In this document: one piece after another, positions 47,569 to 57,404 of the stretch
Numbering within the stretch: position 1 is the stretch's first letter
Layout: every line of letters begins with the position of its first letter
Origin: Ancylobacter tetraedralis
GTDB lineage: Bacteria > Pseudomonadota > Alphaproteobacteria > Rhizobiales > Xanthobacteraceae
Direction: 5' to 3'
DNA length: 64,000 nt
NCBI RefSeq assembly: GCF_014195655.1
Contig: NZ_JACICD010000003.1
Span: 1 to 64,000, forward strand
The notes under the pieces: generated by a model
The model's database searches: none
The model's input: only the letters and a program-made list of their open reading frames with translations
What the model was told of the DNA's origin: nothing
Program-made: the position numbers and the translations under genes

Positions 47569-47616
47569 CGTTCCAGCGGCAGCGTCTGGCGACGCCGGCT
47601 CAGCTGAACGTGCGGA

Positions 47617-47784
47617 TCACTTGATCTTGCCTTCGCGGAACTCGACGTGCTTGCGCGCGACGGGATCGTACTTCTTCACGACCAGCTTGTCGGTCATGGT
47701 GCGCGAGTTCTTCTTGGTAACATAGAAGAAGCCGGTGTCGGCGCTGGACACGAGCTTGATCTTGATGGTCGTTGCCTTGGCCAT
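47617..47784 (-). CDS. rpmG: 50S ribosomal protein L33
   Basis: A 55-residue L33: [20 protein letters not shown], then [19 protein letters not shown] and the end REGKIK. It has no CxxC pairs, so it is the zinc-independent form. It is not part of the main ribosomal cluster. The minus-strand neighbour upstream in the region is an MFS gene, a context seen in relatives. Confidence 0.95.
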   Translation of the reverse strand: MAKATTIKIKLVSSADTGFFYVTKKNSRTMTDKLVVKKYDPVARKHVEFREGKIK

Positions 47785-47903
47785 TGACCGGGTCTCCTGC
47801 TACGTGGCCGCAGCCACGCCTAATTTATCTGGATCGCGCGGCATAGGTGCCGCTCGTTGGCGTCCGTATCCGTGATCGGGACGCGAATGTCAAGAATTCC
47901 CGT

Positions 47904-49061
47904 TCAGCGGTCGCGCCATATCTGGCCGGCGACCACCACGGCATACATCACGAGAAAGCCGCCAATGGTCCAGGCGAAGCCGTGCGGGTCGAACAATTGC
48001 ATGCCACCGCCCACCGTGGTGGGCCCGAGGATCAGGCCCAGCGAATACAGCATGACGAAGCCTGCATTGGCGGTGGCGAGCGCCGCCCCGTCGAATCGCG
48101 CGCCCAGCAGGGCGAGCCCGATCGTGTAGAGACCGGCGACGATTCCCGTGGTGATGAACACCGTCGCCCACATCGCCCAGCCATCGATGGCAAGGTAGGG
48201 CATGAGAAAAGCACCGACGACGCCGACCATGCCGCAGCCCAGCAGCATCTTGCGCCGGTCCAGCCGGTCGCTCAGCAGGCCGATCGGCAGTTGCAGCGCG
48301 ACATTGCCCAGTTCCGCGATGGTGAGCAGCAGCGCCGCCTGCGGGGCGTCGAGGCCCCGCCTCAGGCCATAGAGCGGGAGGAAATTGACCAGCCCGGTCT
48401 CCACCGCGCCGAACACGAAGGCGGCCAGCGTCGCCGCCGGCGCAATGCGCAGCAGGCTCAGCACGCCGCCGGAGCTTTCCGTCTCGATGGACGGCGCTCC
48501 GGCCGCGCCGATCATCACGGGAATCGCCGCCAGCCCGATGCAGGCGGCGCCGCTCAGATAGGGCGCCCAACCCGTGGTTCCGACCAGGCTGAGAATCGCC
48601 GGCCCGCCGGCAAAGCCGGCCGAAAGCACCGTGGCATAGATGCCGATGACCAGCCCGCGCCGGTGGCTCGGCGACGCGGCGTTGATCCAGAACTCGCTGA
48701 CCACGAACAGCACGCACAGCGCCGCGCCGAAGACGAAGCGCAGCGGAAACCACAGCAGGAAGGACGACGTGACCTTGAACGTGAGCAGGCTCACGGCGGC
48801 CGCGGCGATGGCCGTCAGCAGCAGCGGGCCCGCGCCGAAGCGGCGCACCATGTTGGGCAGGAAGGGCGCGAGGGCAATGGTCGCCACGCCGCCGACGGCG
48901 GTGTTGATGCCGATCCAGGTCGAGGAAATGCCGCGCGCGTCGAGCTCGAAGGCCAGCAGCGGAATCGACAGCGCGAGCCCGAGCCCGACCGCGGATATGG
49001 CGCCGATGGCCGCGGCGATGGAGGCGATATTGATGTCGCGACGCGCGACCGGGGCATGCAT
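47904..49061 (-). CDS. MFS transporter (YcaD-like)
   Basis: A 385-residue major facilitator with about 12 transmembrane segments. The loop between TM2 and TM3 and the TM4 region are recognisable in SHRRGLVIGIYATVLSAGFA, and the second half has the motif IGLLSDRLDRRKMLLGCG. The group is often annotated YcaD-like; the substrate is unknown. The ATG at 49061 gives MHAPVARRDINIAS; the upstream in-frame extension crosses the dispersed repeat and is not coding. Confidence 0.87.
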   Translation of the reverse strand: MHAPVARRDINIASIAAAIGAISAVGLGLALSIPLLAFELDARGISSTWIGINTAVGGVATIALAPFLPNMVRRFGAGPLLLTAIAAAAVSLLTFKVTSSFLLWFPLRFVFGAALCVLFVVSEFWINAASPSHRRGLVIGIYATVLSAGFAGGPAILSLVGTTGWAPYLSGAACIGLAAIPVMIGAAGAPSIETESSGGVLSLLRIAPAATLAAFVFGAVETGLVNFLPLYGLRRGLDAPQAALLLTIAELGNVALQLPIGLLSDRLDRRKMLLGCGMVGVVGAFLMPYLAIDGWAMWATVFITTGIVAGLYTIGLALLGARFDGAALATANAGFVMLYSLGLILGPTTVGGGMQLFDPHGFAWTIGGFLVMYAVVVAGQIWRDR

Positions 49062-49083
49062 GGCGTCACCTGAGAGGGCCTCT

Positions 49084-49188
49084 TGAGCGCCTTCGAGCCA
49101 AGGGGATTCAGGCTCGCGTGGAGAAAACGCATCAAGGCAAAGACCTGGAGAATTTTCGCCGAACGCGCGTTCGGCGAAAATTCTCCAG
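49084..49188 (+). repeat. Dispersed palindrome-ended repeat, copy C
   Basis: A more diverged copy of the element at 20710 and 23028: TTCGAGCCAAGGGGATTCAG, GGCTCGCGTGGAGAAAACGC and CAAAGACCTGGAG are shared. Its right end (49145-49188) is a perfect 44-nt palindrome with no unpaired base. It sits between the NUDIX and MFS genes, both minus strand, 22 nt upstream of the MFS start. Confidence 0.8.
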
Positions 49189-49314
49189 CGGCCGCCTCGT
49201 CTAAACCATGCGCCGTGAAAGTCGAATGACTTTTGGCAATGCCAGCATGACGGGCATTTCTGGATCGGGCGGCGGGTCAGCCGCGACAGACCCGGGGGCT
49301 GCGGCAATCCGCCA

Positions 49315-50076
49315 TCAGGCGAGCGTCTCGCGCAACATGCGGCCGGCACGCGAGAAATAGAACGGCACTGGTGTCCATGGGCGGTTGCCCGCCTTTAGCC
49401 GGGCCTCCACTTCCTCGATGATGACAAGCGTGATGCGCGGCACCTCGGCGGCCTTGGCCTCGCTGAAGGTCATCCAGGCGAGTTCCACCAGCTCCGTGTC
49501 GGGACCGATATTGCGTTCCTCGCGGTGGGCGATCTCGCCGGCATCGGCGAGAAAGAAGCGCGTATCGAAGCGGCGCGGCAGGCTCGGCGGGGTGATGGCG
49601 CGGGCCACGAAGGTCAGCGCCTCCAGGCTTGGAAACACGCCGGCATCGCCGAAGCCCTGCCAGCTCGGCGGCAGGTTTTCCGGCGTTCCGGCCTCGCGCG
49701 TGCCGATCAGCAGGCCGGTCTCCTCGCAGGTCTCGCGGATGGCGGCCAGTGCCAGCGCGCGCGCCCGTGCCGCGCTCGGCCGGGTAACGCGGGCGAGCAG
49801 GCGGCGCTCGCTCTCGGTGTCGAGCATGCCGTAGACCGGCACGCGGCGGTCCTGTGGATCGACCCGCCCGCCGGGGAAGACGAACTTGCCCGGCATGAAT
49901 TTCAGCGCCGGGTTGCGACGCCCGAGCAGGATGCGTGGCGTGCGGCGGGAGCGGTCGACCAGCACCAGCGTCGCCGCGTCCACCGGACGCACGGGAGCGG
50001 CCGCCCGAGCGGCGGTCGGCTCGGTCGCGGGGGCGCGCGGCACGTCGAAGCGCGCGGAAACGTCGGTCGGGATCAT
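49315..50076 (-). CDS. NUDIX hydrolase
   Basis: A 253-residue hydrolase of nucleoside diphosphate derivatives or CoA-type substrates. The Nudix box is recognised in AIRETCEETGLLIG after a long insert following FMPGKFVFPGGRVD, so the box is split by about 45 residues; this form occurs in acyl-CoA-type NUDIX proteins. A C-terminal helical region ends the protein. The start at 50076 leaves a 13-nt gap after DUF983; a Met at 50130 would overlap DUF983 by 41 nt. It is in the rnr-DUF983 group. Confidence 0.85.
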   Translation of the reverse strand: MIPTDVSARFDVPRAPATEPTAARAAAPVRPVDAATLVLVDRSRRTPRILLGRRNPALKFMPGKFVFPGGRVDPQDRRVPVYGMLDTESERRLLARVTRPSAARARALALAAIRETCEETGLLIGTREAGTPENLPPSWQGFGDAGVFPSLEALTFVARAITPPSLPRRFDTRFFLADAGEIAHREERNIGPDTELVELAWMTFSEAKAAEVPRITLVIIEEVEARLKAGNRPWTPVPFYFSRAGRMLRETLA

Positions 50077-50089
50077 CGCGGGGGGCTGC

Positions 50090-50584
50090 TCAGGTTCGGC
50101 GGCTGGGAGGAACGGGGTCGTGCTCGCCATCGGCCGGGTCGAAGCCGTGCATGCGCAGCGCCCATTGATAGCCGATCAGCGCCCCCTTCACCGGGGGCAG
50201 CAGCGCGAGCGAGAGAAGGAGCGTCAGCGGCAGCCAGATGACGAGGTGGATCCACACCGCCGGGCGCAGCGCCATCTCCACGGTCAGCAGCAGCGGCACG
50301 ACGATGTGGCCGACAAGGGTGATGACCATGTAGGGCGGCGCATCGTCCGCCCGGTGGTGCCACAATTCCTCGCCACAGCTCGGGCAAGTCTCGTTCACCT
50401 TGAGATAGGCGTTGTACAGCGCGCCCTTGCCGCAGGCCGGGCAGCGCATGCGAAAGCCGTTGATGAGTGCCGGCCCGACCGGGCGCGCGGGCCCGCCCGC
50501 CATCTTGTGCCCGCCGATCGGGGGCGTCGACATCTGCCGTGCGGTCATTGCCGGCTGCCTCCAATCGTCGTTCTCGGGCGTCAT
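50090..50584 (-). CDS. DUF983 protein with N-terminal zinc ribbon
   Basis: A 164-residue membrane protein. Two Cys pairs, MRCPACGKGALY and ETCPSCGEELWHHRADDAPPY, form a probable zinc ribbon. Two or three transmembrane segments follow (about 85-105, 110-130). Function unknown. The ATG overlaps the rnr stop (ATGA). It lies between rnr and the NUDIX gene as in other Hyphomicrobiales. Confidence 0.88.
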   Translation of the reverse strand: MTPENDDWRQPAMTARQMSTPPIGGHKMAGGPARPVGPALINGFRMRCPACGKGALYNAYLKVNETCPSCGEELWHHRADDAPPYMVITLVGHIVVPLLLTVEMALRPAVWIHLVIWLPLTLLLSLALLPPVKGALIGYQWALRMHGFDPADGEHDPVPPSRRT

Positions 50585-52941
50585 CGCCGCTTGCCGGGGC
50601 CCTTGCCCGGTCCCTTGCCGGGCCGCGTGGACGTCGCGGAGCGCTGTTCCGGGCGGCGATAGCCGCCGCGTCCCGGTGCTCCCGATCCACGCCGGCCGCC
50701 CGCGACCCGCGCCCCTTCCGATAGTAGCTCGAAGCGCAGCGCGCCAGCCACCGGCGCGGCTTCCACCAGCTTCACTTCGACGCGGTCGCCCAGCCGGTGC
50801 ATCTCGCCGCTGCGCTCGCCGATCAGCGCGTGGCGTGATTCGTCGTAGAGATAATAGTCCTGGCCCAGAGTCGCGGCGGGAATGAAGCCGTCGGCGCCGG
50901 TGTCGTCCAGCGCGACGAACAGCCCGGCCTTGGTGACGCCGGCGATGCGCCCGTGGAAGGTCGCGCCGATCTGCTGCGCCATGTGGTGGGCGATCAGCCG
51001 GTCGATGGTCTCGCGCTCGGCCGCCATGGCGCGGCGCTCGCTGGCGGAAATGCGCGCGGCGATTTCCGCCAGCTGCTCCGGCGTCGTGCTCTCGGGCAGC
51101 CCGTCGCGGCCGAAATCCAGCGCGCGGACCAGCCCGCGATGCACGATGAGGTCGGCATAGCGGCGGATGGGCGAGGTGAAATGCGCGTAGCGGCGCAGAT
51201 GCAGGCCGAAATGGCCGTAATTTTCCTGCGCATATTCGGCCTGCGCCTGGCTGCGCAGGATCACCTGGTTCACCAGCGGCGCCAGCTCCGTGCCGACGAC
51301 GCGGGCGAGGATCTCGTTGAACTGGGCGGGGCGCACCGTCTCGCTCTTGGCCAGCTTGATATCGAGTGTCTGCAGGAATTCGCGCAGGCTCGACATCTTC
51401 TCCAGCGAAGGCTGGTCGTGCACGCGGTAGACAAGGGGGGTGCGCTTCTCCTCCAGCGTCTCGGCGGCGGCGACATTGGCGAGGATCATGAACTCCTCGA
51501 TCAGCTTGTGCGCGTCCAGCCGCTCGGGAACGATCACCCTGTCCACCGTGCCGTCGGCTTTCAGCAGGATCTTGCGCTCGGGCAGGTCGAGTTCCAGCGG
51601 CGAGCGGGCATCGCGCGCCGTCTTCACCGCCGCGTAGGCCGCCCAGAGCGGGCGCAGCACGTCATCCAGCAGCGGCGCGGTCGTCTCGTCCGGCCAGCCG
51701 TCGATCGCCGCCTGCGCCTGCGCATAGGCAAGCTTGGCGGCCGAGCGCATCATGATGCGGTGGAAGCTGTGGCGCTTCTTGCGGCCATTGGCACCCACCA
51801 CCATGCGCACGGCGAGGGCCGGGCGGTCCTCCAGCGGGCGCAGCGAGCACAGGTCGTTGGAAATGCGCTCGGGCAGCATCGGCACCACCCGGTCGGGGAA
51901 ATACACCGAATTGCCGCGCACCAGCGCCTCGCGGTCCAGCGCGCTGCCGGGGCGCACATAGGCGGCCACGTCGGCGATGGCGACGGTGAGGATGAAGCCG
52001 CCCTCATTGTCCGGATCGAGATCCGGCACCGCGTGGACGGCGTCGTCATGGTCCTTGGCGTCCGGCGGATCGATGGTGACGAGCGGCAGGTCGCGCCAGT
52101 CCTCGCGCGTCTCGTGGCGCCCGTTGAGCGTGGCGGGCCGTGCGGCTTCCGCTTCCGCCAAGGTCTCGCGGCGAAACACGCTGGGAATGCTGTGGGCGTA
52201 GATGGCGATGAGGCTGATCGCCTTCTCGGTGGCGACCGAGCCGAGCCGCTCCTTCACCCGCGCGATGGGCAGGCCATAGGCGTGGTGGCGCACCACTTCC
52301 ACCGCCACCAGGTCGCCTTCCTGCGCCTCGCCGGCAAAATCCGGCGGGATGGCGAGTTCCCGGCCCATGTTGCGCTTGTCGACGGGAACGAGCCGCCCAC
52401 CGCCCTGCGCGTCGCGCCGGAAGATGCCGAGCGTCAACGCGCGCGCCTTGTCGATCAGCTTGAGCACGTGGCCATTGTGGCGGATGTGCCCGTCCGCCTC
52501 GGGAAGCTCCTCGGTCTTCAGCAGCACGCGGTCGCCGATGGTGGGGGCCGGCCCGGCCACGCGGCCGCGGCGCGCCAGACGCACGAGAATGCGCGGCGCC
52601 TCGCCCTGCTCCTCCTCGTCCCAGTCGACCGGCTGGGCGATGAGTTCGCCGTCCTCGTCGCGCTCCACCACTTCGGCCATGACGATGGCGGGCAGGGCGC
52701 CGGGAACGTGCAGCTTGCGGCGCTTGCGCCCGATCACGCCTTCCTCGGCGAGTTCTCGCAGCACGTCCTTGAGAATGATTCGGTCGCTGCCATCGAGGCC
52801 GAAATGGCGTGAAATCTCCCGCTTGCCGACATCCCCGCCATGCTCGGCGATGAACGCCATCAACTCCTCGCGAGTGGGCAATCCCCGGGGCGGACGGGGC
52901 GAGGAGGACTTGCGTATCTTCGGCTTCAAGGGTTTGCGCAC
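50581..52941 (-). CDS. rnr: Ribonuclease R
   Basis: A 786-residue 3'-5' exoribonuclease that degrades structured RNA. After a basic N-terminus and a winged-helix-like region come the cold-shock domains, the RNB catalytic domain with ATIDPPDAKDHDDAVHAV (the Asp cluster for two Mg2+ ions) at about residues 290-310, and the C-terminal S1 domain (GVTKAGLFVALDDTGADGFI). A Lys/Arg/Gly-rich tail ends it. The stop overlaps DUF983 by 4 nt. In relatives the gene follows topA directly; here an MFS gene lies between. Confidence 0.95.
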   Translation of the reverse strand: MRKPLKPKIRKSSSPRPPRGLPTREELMAFIAEHGGDVGKREISRHFGLDGSDRIILKDVLRELAEEGVIGRKRRKLHVPGALPAIVMAEVVERDEDGELIAQPVDWDEEEQGEAPRILVRLARRGRVAGPAPTIGDRVLLKTEELPEADGHIRHNGHVLKLIDKARALTLGIFRRDAQGGGRLVPVDKRNMGRELAIPPDFAGEAQEGDLVAVEVVRHHAYGLPIARVKERLGSVATEKAISLIAIYAHSIPSVFRRETLAEAEAARPATLNGRHETREDWRDLPLVTIDPPDAKDHDDAVHAVPDLDPDNEGGFILTVAIADVAAYVRPGSALDREALVRGNSVYFPDRVVPMLPERISNDLCSLRPLEDRPALAVRMVVGANGRKKRHSFHRIMMRSAAKLAYAQAQAAIDGWPDETTAPLLDDVLRPLWAAYAAVKTARDARSPLELDLPERKILLKADGTVDRVIVPERLDAHKLIEEFMILANVAAAETLEEKRTPLVYRVHDQPSLEKMSSLREFLQTLDIKLAKSETVRPAQFNEILARVVGTELAPLVNQVILRSQAQAEYAQENYGHFGLHLRRYAHFTSPIRRYADLIVHRGLVRALDFGRDGLPESTTPEQLAEIAARISASERRAMAAERETIDRLIAHHMAQQIGATFHGRIAGVTKAGLFVALDDTGADGFIPAATLGQDYYLYDESRHALIGERSGEMHRLGDRVEVKLVEAAPVAGALRFELLSEGARVAGGRRGSGAPGRGGYRRPEQRSATSTRPGKGPGKGPGKRR

Positions 52942-53112
52942 TGATCAGGGGTCCGTGAATGACGTTGCGACGCTAGCGGTTACGCGCAGCCGCGTCGACC
53001 GGGCAACGTGGCCTGAGGGCGCCATGGTGGGCGCGGTCTCTTGCAATTGATGGTTTATGCGCCGATTTTGCCGCGCTCCCCGGGGCGGGGCCCCCGATCT
53101 GAAAGCTGCCCG

Positions 53113-54594
53113 ATGGACGCCCACTCTCCCCCCAGTGCCGATTACCAGCTGGCCCACGCCGAGATTCGCACCATCATCATCGGCGTGATGCTGGCCATGT
53201 TCCTCAGCGCGCTGGACCAGACCATCATCGCCACCGCGCTGCCGACCATCGGCGCGCAGTTCGGCGATCTCGAAAGCATCTCCTGGGTCGTCACCGCCTA
53301 TCTGCTGACCGGCACGGCGGTGACGCCGCTGGTGGGCAAGCTGGCCGATATTCACGGCCCCCGGCCGGTGCTGCTGGCGTCGATCGCGCTGTTTCTCATC
53401 GGCTCGGTGCTGTGCGCGCTGGCCCCCGGCATGATGTGGATGATCGCCGGGCGCGCCGTGCAGGGGCTCGGCGGGGGCGGGCTCATCGCGCTGGCGCAGA
53501 CCATCATCGGGCTGCTCGTGGCCCCGCGCGAGCGTGGGCGCTACCAGGCCTATTTCGCCGCGGTGTTCATCACCTCCAGCATTGCCGGACCGATTCTCGG
53601 CGGATTCTTCGCCGAGCACCTGCACTGGTCGCTCATTTTCTGGATCAACGTTCCACTCGGCATCGGCGCGGCCGCCATGAGCGACCGGGCGCTGCGCCGG
53701 CTGCCGGCGCATCACCACCCGCACCGGCTGGACATTCTCGGTGCCGGGCTGATGTGCGTGGCGACCGTGCTGCTGCTGCTCGCTCTCACCTGGGGCGGGA
53801 CGCGGTTTGCCTGGGCCTCGGCACCCATCATCGCCCTTCTGGCCGGATCGGCGGTGGTGTGGGCGGGCTTCGCCGTGCGCGTCGTCACGGCGGCCGAGCC
53901 GCTGCTGCCGGTCGCCGTGCTGTCCAACCAGGTGGTGCGCACCGGGGTGCCGGCGGCGGCCTTCGCGATGGGAACGCTGATCGGCCTGTCGATCCAGCTG
54001 CCGCTTTATCTCGAGGGTGTGCTGCGCCTCAGCGCCTCGGCCTCGGGCATGGCGCTGATTCCGCTGATGGGCGGCGTGGTGGTGGGGGCGACCGGCGCGG
54101 GCCGGATGATGAGCCGCGCAGTGCACTACAAGCGCCTGTCGTTCGTGGGGCTGCTGGCGGCGATCGCCGCGCTGCTGGTTCTGGCGGTGTGGCCGATCGG
54201 CCTGCACGTCTTCACGGTGTGCGCGGCGATGGGTGTGGTGGGCATCGGGCTTGGCACGGTGCTGCCGGTCTCCACCGTCGCCATCCAGAACGCCGTCCCG
54301 CTGCCGCAGATGGGCACGGCGACGGGGGTGGTCAATTTCTTCCGCTCGCTCGGCGGCGCGGTGCTGACGGCCGGATTCGGCGCCATCGTCATCGGCATGT
54401 CCGGCATCGAGGGCGGCTCGCTGCTGGAGGCTCTGCTGGCCGGGGAGACGCGGGTCGGCCCGCTCGCCGGCGCATTTCGCTGGGTGTTCGCCGCCGCCGC
54501 CGCCGCGCTGTCGATCTCGCTGGTCGCGCTGCTGCTGATGGAGGAGCGCCCGCTGCGCTCGGGCCATGCGCCGGCACCGACGCTGACCGAATAG
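53113..54594 (+). CDS. DHA2-family (EmrB/QacA-type) MFS drug efflux protein
   Basis: A 493-residue inner-membrane transporter with about 14 segments. LDQTIIATALPTIGAQFGDL in TM1, WVVTAYLLTGTAVTPLVGKL, GPILGGFFAEHLHWSLIFWI (motif C) and the C-terminal segments are typical of proton-driven multidrug efflux. The ATG at 53113 gives MDAHSPPSADYQLAHAEIRT; a longer in-frame start at 53041 is less likely. It is on the opposite strand to rnr and topA and lies between them. No neighbouring regulator, so the inducer is unknown. Confidence 0.92.
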   Translation: MDAHSPPSADYQLAHAEIRTIIIGVMLAMFLSALDQTIIATALPTIGAQFGDLESISWVVTAYLLTGTAVTPLVGKLADIHGPRPVLLASIALFLIGSVLCALAPGMMWMIAGRAVQGLGGGGLIALAQTIIGLLVAPRERGRYQAYFAAVFITSSIAGPILGGFFAEHLHWSLIFWINVPLGIGAAAMSDRALRRLPAHHHPHRLDILGAGLMCVATVLLLLALTWGGTRFAWASAPIIALLAGSAVVWAGFAVRVVTAAEPLLPVAVLSNQVVRTGVPAAAFAMGTLIGLSIQLPLYLEGVLRLSASASGMALIPLMGGVVVGATGAGRMMSRAVHYKRLSFVGLLAAIAALLVLAVWPIGLHVFTVCAAMGVVGIGLGTVLPVSTVAIQNAVPLPQMGTATGVVNFFRSLGGAVLTAGFGAIVIGMSGIEGGSLLEALLAGETRVGPLAGAFRWVFAAAAAALSISLVALLLMEERPLRSGHAPAPTLTE

Positions 54595-54680
54595 CGCACC
54601 CGCTCCCGATCTCATTCCCGCGCAGGCCTTCGCGGGGAACGCTCCCGTGAAGGCGCTGGCGCGAGGCGCGGTGAAGGACG

Positions 54681-57404
54681 CTAGGCGCCCTTCACCGCCT
54701 TCTTGGCGGGAGCCTTGGTGGCTGCGGTTTTCGTTGCCGCGGTTTTGGTTGCCGTTTTCGTTGCCGTCTTGGCGGCGGTCTTCTTGGCCGCCGCTTTCTT
54801 CGCGGGAGCCTTCGAGGCCTTGCCCTCCGTCGCGCCGGTCGCGGCCTTGGCAGCCGCCGCGCGGCGCGGCGCCTTGGCCGGCACGGCGCCGCCCTTGGCG
54901 GTGATCATCTCCACTGCCTGATCCAGCGTGACGGTTTCGGGATCCATGTCCTTGGGCAGAGTCGCGTTGACCTTGCCGTGGTTGACATAGGCACCGAACC
55001 GCCCCGGACGCACCGTGATCGCCCCGCCAAGCGTGGGATGATCGCCCAGCGCCCGCCCGCCGGTGGCCCCGCGGCCGCGGCCCGGGCCCTTGTTCTGCTT
55101 GTCCGCGATCAGCGCCACGGCCCGGTTGATGCCGACCGACAGCACGTCGTCATCGGCTTCCAGATTGGCGTAGATCTTTCCGTACTGCACATAGGGACCG
55201 AACTTGCCGATGCCCGCCAGGATCGGGTCGCCGCTGTCGGGATGCCGGCCGATCTCGCGCGGCAGGGACAGCAGGGACAACGCGGTGGCGAGATCGACAT
55301 CGGCCGGCGCGAGCCCCTTGGGCAGGCTGGAGCGCTTGGGCTTTTCCCCGTCCTTGGCCTCGCCAAGCTGAAGATAGGTGCCGAAGCGGCCATCGCGCAC
55401 CGTCACTTCGAGACCCGTCGCCGGATCGGTGCCGAGCACGCGGGTGCCGTTCCCCTCCGCCGGCTTGTCGGGATCGCCGTTCTGCACCGCCAGCGGGCGG
55501 GTGTATTTGCATTCGGGATAGTTCGAGCAGCCGATGAAGGCGCCGTACTTGCCGACTTTCAGCGACAGCCGGCCGGTGCCGCAATGCGGGCACAGGCGCG
55601 GGTCGGTGCCGTCTTCCTTGGGCGGGAACATGTGCGCGGTCAGCAACTCGTCGAGCCGGTCGATCACCTCGGAGACGCGCAGGTCCTTGGTCTCGCCCAC
55701 GGCGGCGGCGAAATCGCGCCAGAAGTCGCGCAGCACGTCCTTCCAGTCGAGTTCGCCGGCCGAGATCTTGTCCAGCTTTTCCTCGAGATCGGCCGTGAAG
55801 TCATATTCCACATAGCGGTCGAAGAAACTCTCCAGGAAGGCGGTGACCAGCCGGCCCTTGTCCTCGGGTACCAGCCGGCGCTTGTCGAGCCGCACATATT
55901 CGCGGTCGCGCAGCACGGCGAGCACGGACGCATAGGTCGAGGGGCGGCCGATGCCCAGTTCTTCCATGCGCTTGACCAGCGACGCCTCGGAATAGCGCGG
56001 CGGCGGCTCGGTGAAGTGCTGCTCGGCCTTGATGCCCTTGTTGGCGAGGCGCTCGCCGGCCGACATTCCGGGCAGGCGGCGATTCTCCTCCTCTTCCTCT
56101 TCGTCGTCGCGGCTCTCGCGATAGAGGGTGAGGAAGCCGTCGAACTTGATCACCGTGCCGGTGGCGCGCAGTTCCAGCGTCCGTCCGGCCGCCACGGCGT
56201 CGATGTCGACCGTGGTGCGCTCCATCTCGGCCGATTCCATCTGGCTCGCGATGGTGCGCAGCCAGATCAGCTCATAAAGCTTGGCCTGCTCGGGTTCGAG
56301 GTGGCGCATCACGTCCCGGGGCAGACGCGACATTTCGGTCGGGCGGATCGCCTCATGCGCTTCCTGCGCGTTCTTGGCCTTGGCGGTGTATTTGCGCGGG
56401 GCCGAGGGCAGGTAGCGATCGCCATAATCGCGCCCGATGAGCGAACGCGCCGCGGCGATGGCTTCCGGTGCCATGTCGACGCCGTCGGTTCGCATATAGG
56501 TGATCAGGCCGACCGTCTCGCCGCCCACATCCACGCCTTCATAGAGGCGCTGGGCGATGCGCATGGTGATGGCCGGCGCGAAGCCGAGCTTGCGGCTGGC
56601 TTCCTGCTGCAGGGTGGACGTGGTGAAGGGCGGGTAGGGGTGGCGCCGCGCGGGCTTGGCCTCGACGCTGCGCACCTTGTAATCGGCCGCCTCCAGCGCC
56701 TGACGGAAGGCGCCGGCCTCCTCGGCTGTGCCGACATCCAGCCGGGTGATCTTCTTGCCGTCGGCACCGACCAGCCGCGCCTCGAAGGTCTCGCTCCGAG
56801 GGGTGGCGAGCAGGGCCGCGATCGACCAGTACTCGCGCTGGACGAAGGTTTCGATCTCGCGTTCGCGGTCGCAGACGAGGCGCAGCGCCACCGATTGCAC
56901 GCGCCCCGCGGAGCGCGCCCCGGGCAGCTTGCGCCACAGCACCGGCGAGAGCGTGAAGCCGACGAGATAGTCGAGCGCGCGCCGGGCGAGATAGGCGTCC
57001 ACCAGCGCCGCGTCGATGGTGCGCGGATGCTTCATCGCCTCCAGCACCGACTGTTTGGTGATGGCGTTGAAGACCACGCGCGAAACCGGCGTGTCCTTGA
57101 GGGCGCGCTTTTCCTTCAGCACCTCCAGCACATGCCAGGAAATCGCCTCGCCTTCCCGATCCGGGTCGGTGGCGAGGATGAGACCATCGGCATCCTTCAC
57201 GGCTCGGGCGATGTCGGAAAGCCGCTTCTGCGACTTGGGATCGACATCCCACAGCATGGTGAAATCCGTTTCGGGGTCGACAGAGCCGTCCTTCGCTGGA
57301 AGGTCGCGCACATGCCCATACGAGGCGAAAACCTCGTAGCCCGATCCAAGGTATTTATTGATCGTCTTCGCCTTTGCAGGCGATTCAACGATGACGACCT
57401 GCAT
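54681..57404 (-). CDS. topA: DNA topoisomerase I
   Basis: A 907-residue type IA topoisomerase that relaxes negative supercoils. The TOPRIM domain starts VVIVESPAKAKTINKYLG and includes ILATDPDREGEAISW; the catalytic Tyr303 is in GLITYMRTDGVDM. A C-terminal zinc finger CPHCGTGRLSLKVGKYGAFI-GCSNYPEC is followed by further DNA-binding repeats. The last ~65 residues are a Lys/Ala/Thr tail built from TKTA and KKAAAK units. The gene converges with the efflux gene, 86 nt apart. Confidence 0.96.
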   Translation of the reverse strand: MQVVIVESPAKAKTINKYLGSGYEVFASYGHVRDLPAKDGSVDPETDFTMLWDVDPKSQKRLSDIARAVKDADGLILATDPDREGEAISWHVLEVLKEKRALKDTPVSRVVFNAITKQSVLEAMKHPRTIDAALVDAYLARRALDYLVGFTLSPVLWRKLPGARSAGRVQSVALRLVCDREREIETFVQREYWSIAALLATPRSETFEARLVGADGKKITRLDVGTAEEAGAFRQALEAADYKVRSVEAKPARRHPYPPFTTSTLQQEASRKLGFAPAITMRIAQRLYEGVDVGGETVGLITYMRTDGVDMAPEAIAAARSLIGRDYGDRYLPSAPRKYTAKAKNAQEAHEAIRPTEMSRLPRDVMRHLEPEQAKLYELIWLRTIASQMESAEMERTTVDIDAVAAGRTLELRATGTVIKFDGFLTLYRESRDDEEEEEENRRLPGMSAGERLANKGIKAEQHFTEPPPRYSEASLVKRMEELGIGRPSTYASVLAVLRDREYVRLDKRRLVPEDKGRLVTAFLESFFDRYVEYDFTADLEEKLDKISAGELDWKDVLRDFWRDFAAAVGETKDLRVSEVIDRLDELLTAHMFPPKEDGTDPRLCPHCGTGRLSLKVGKYGAFIGCSNYPECKYTRPLAVQNGDPDKPAEGNGTRVLGTDPATGLEVTVRDGRFGTYLQLGEAKDGEKPKRSSLPKGLAPADVDLATALSLLSLPREIGRHPDSGDPILAGIGKFGPYVQYGKIYANLEADDDVLSVGINRAVALIADKQNKGPGRGRGATGGRALGDHPTLGGAITVRPGRFGAYVNHGKVNATLPKDMDPETVTLDQAVEMITAKGGAVPAKAPRRAAAAKAATGATEGKASKAPAKKAAAKKTAAKTATKTATKTAATKTAATKAPAKKAVKGA

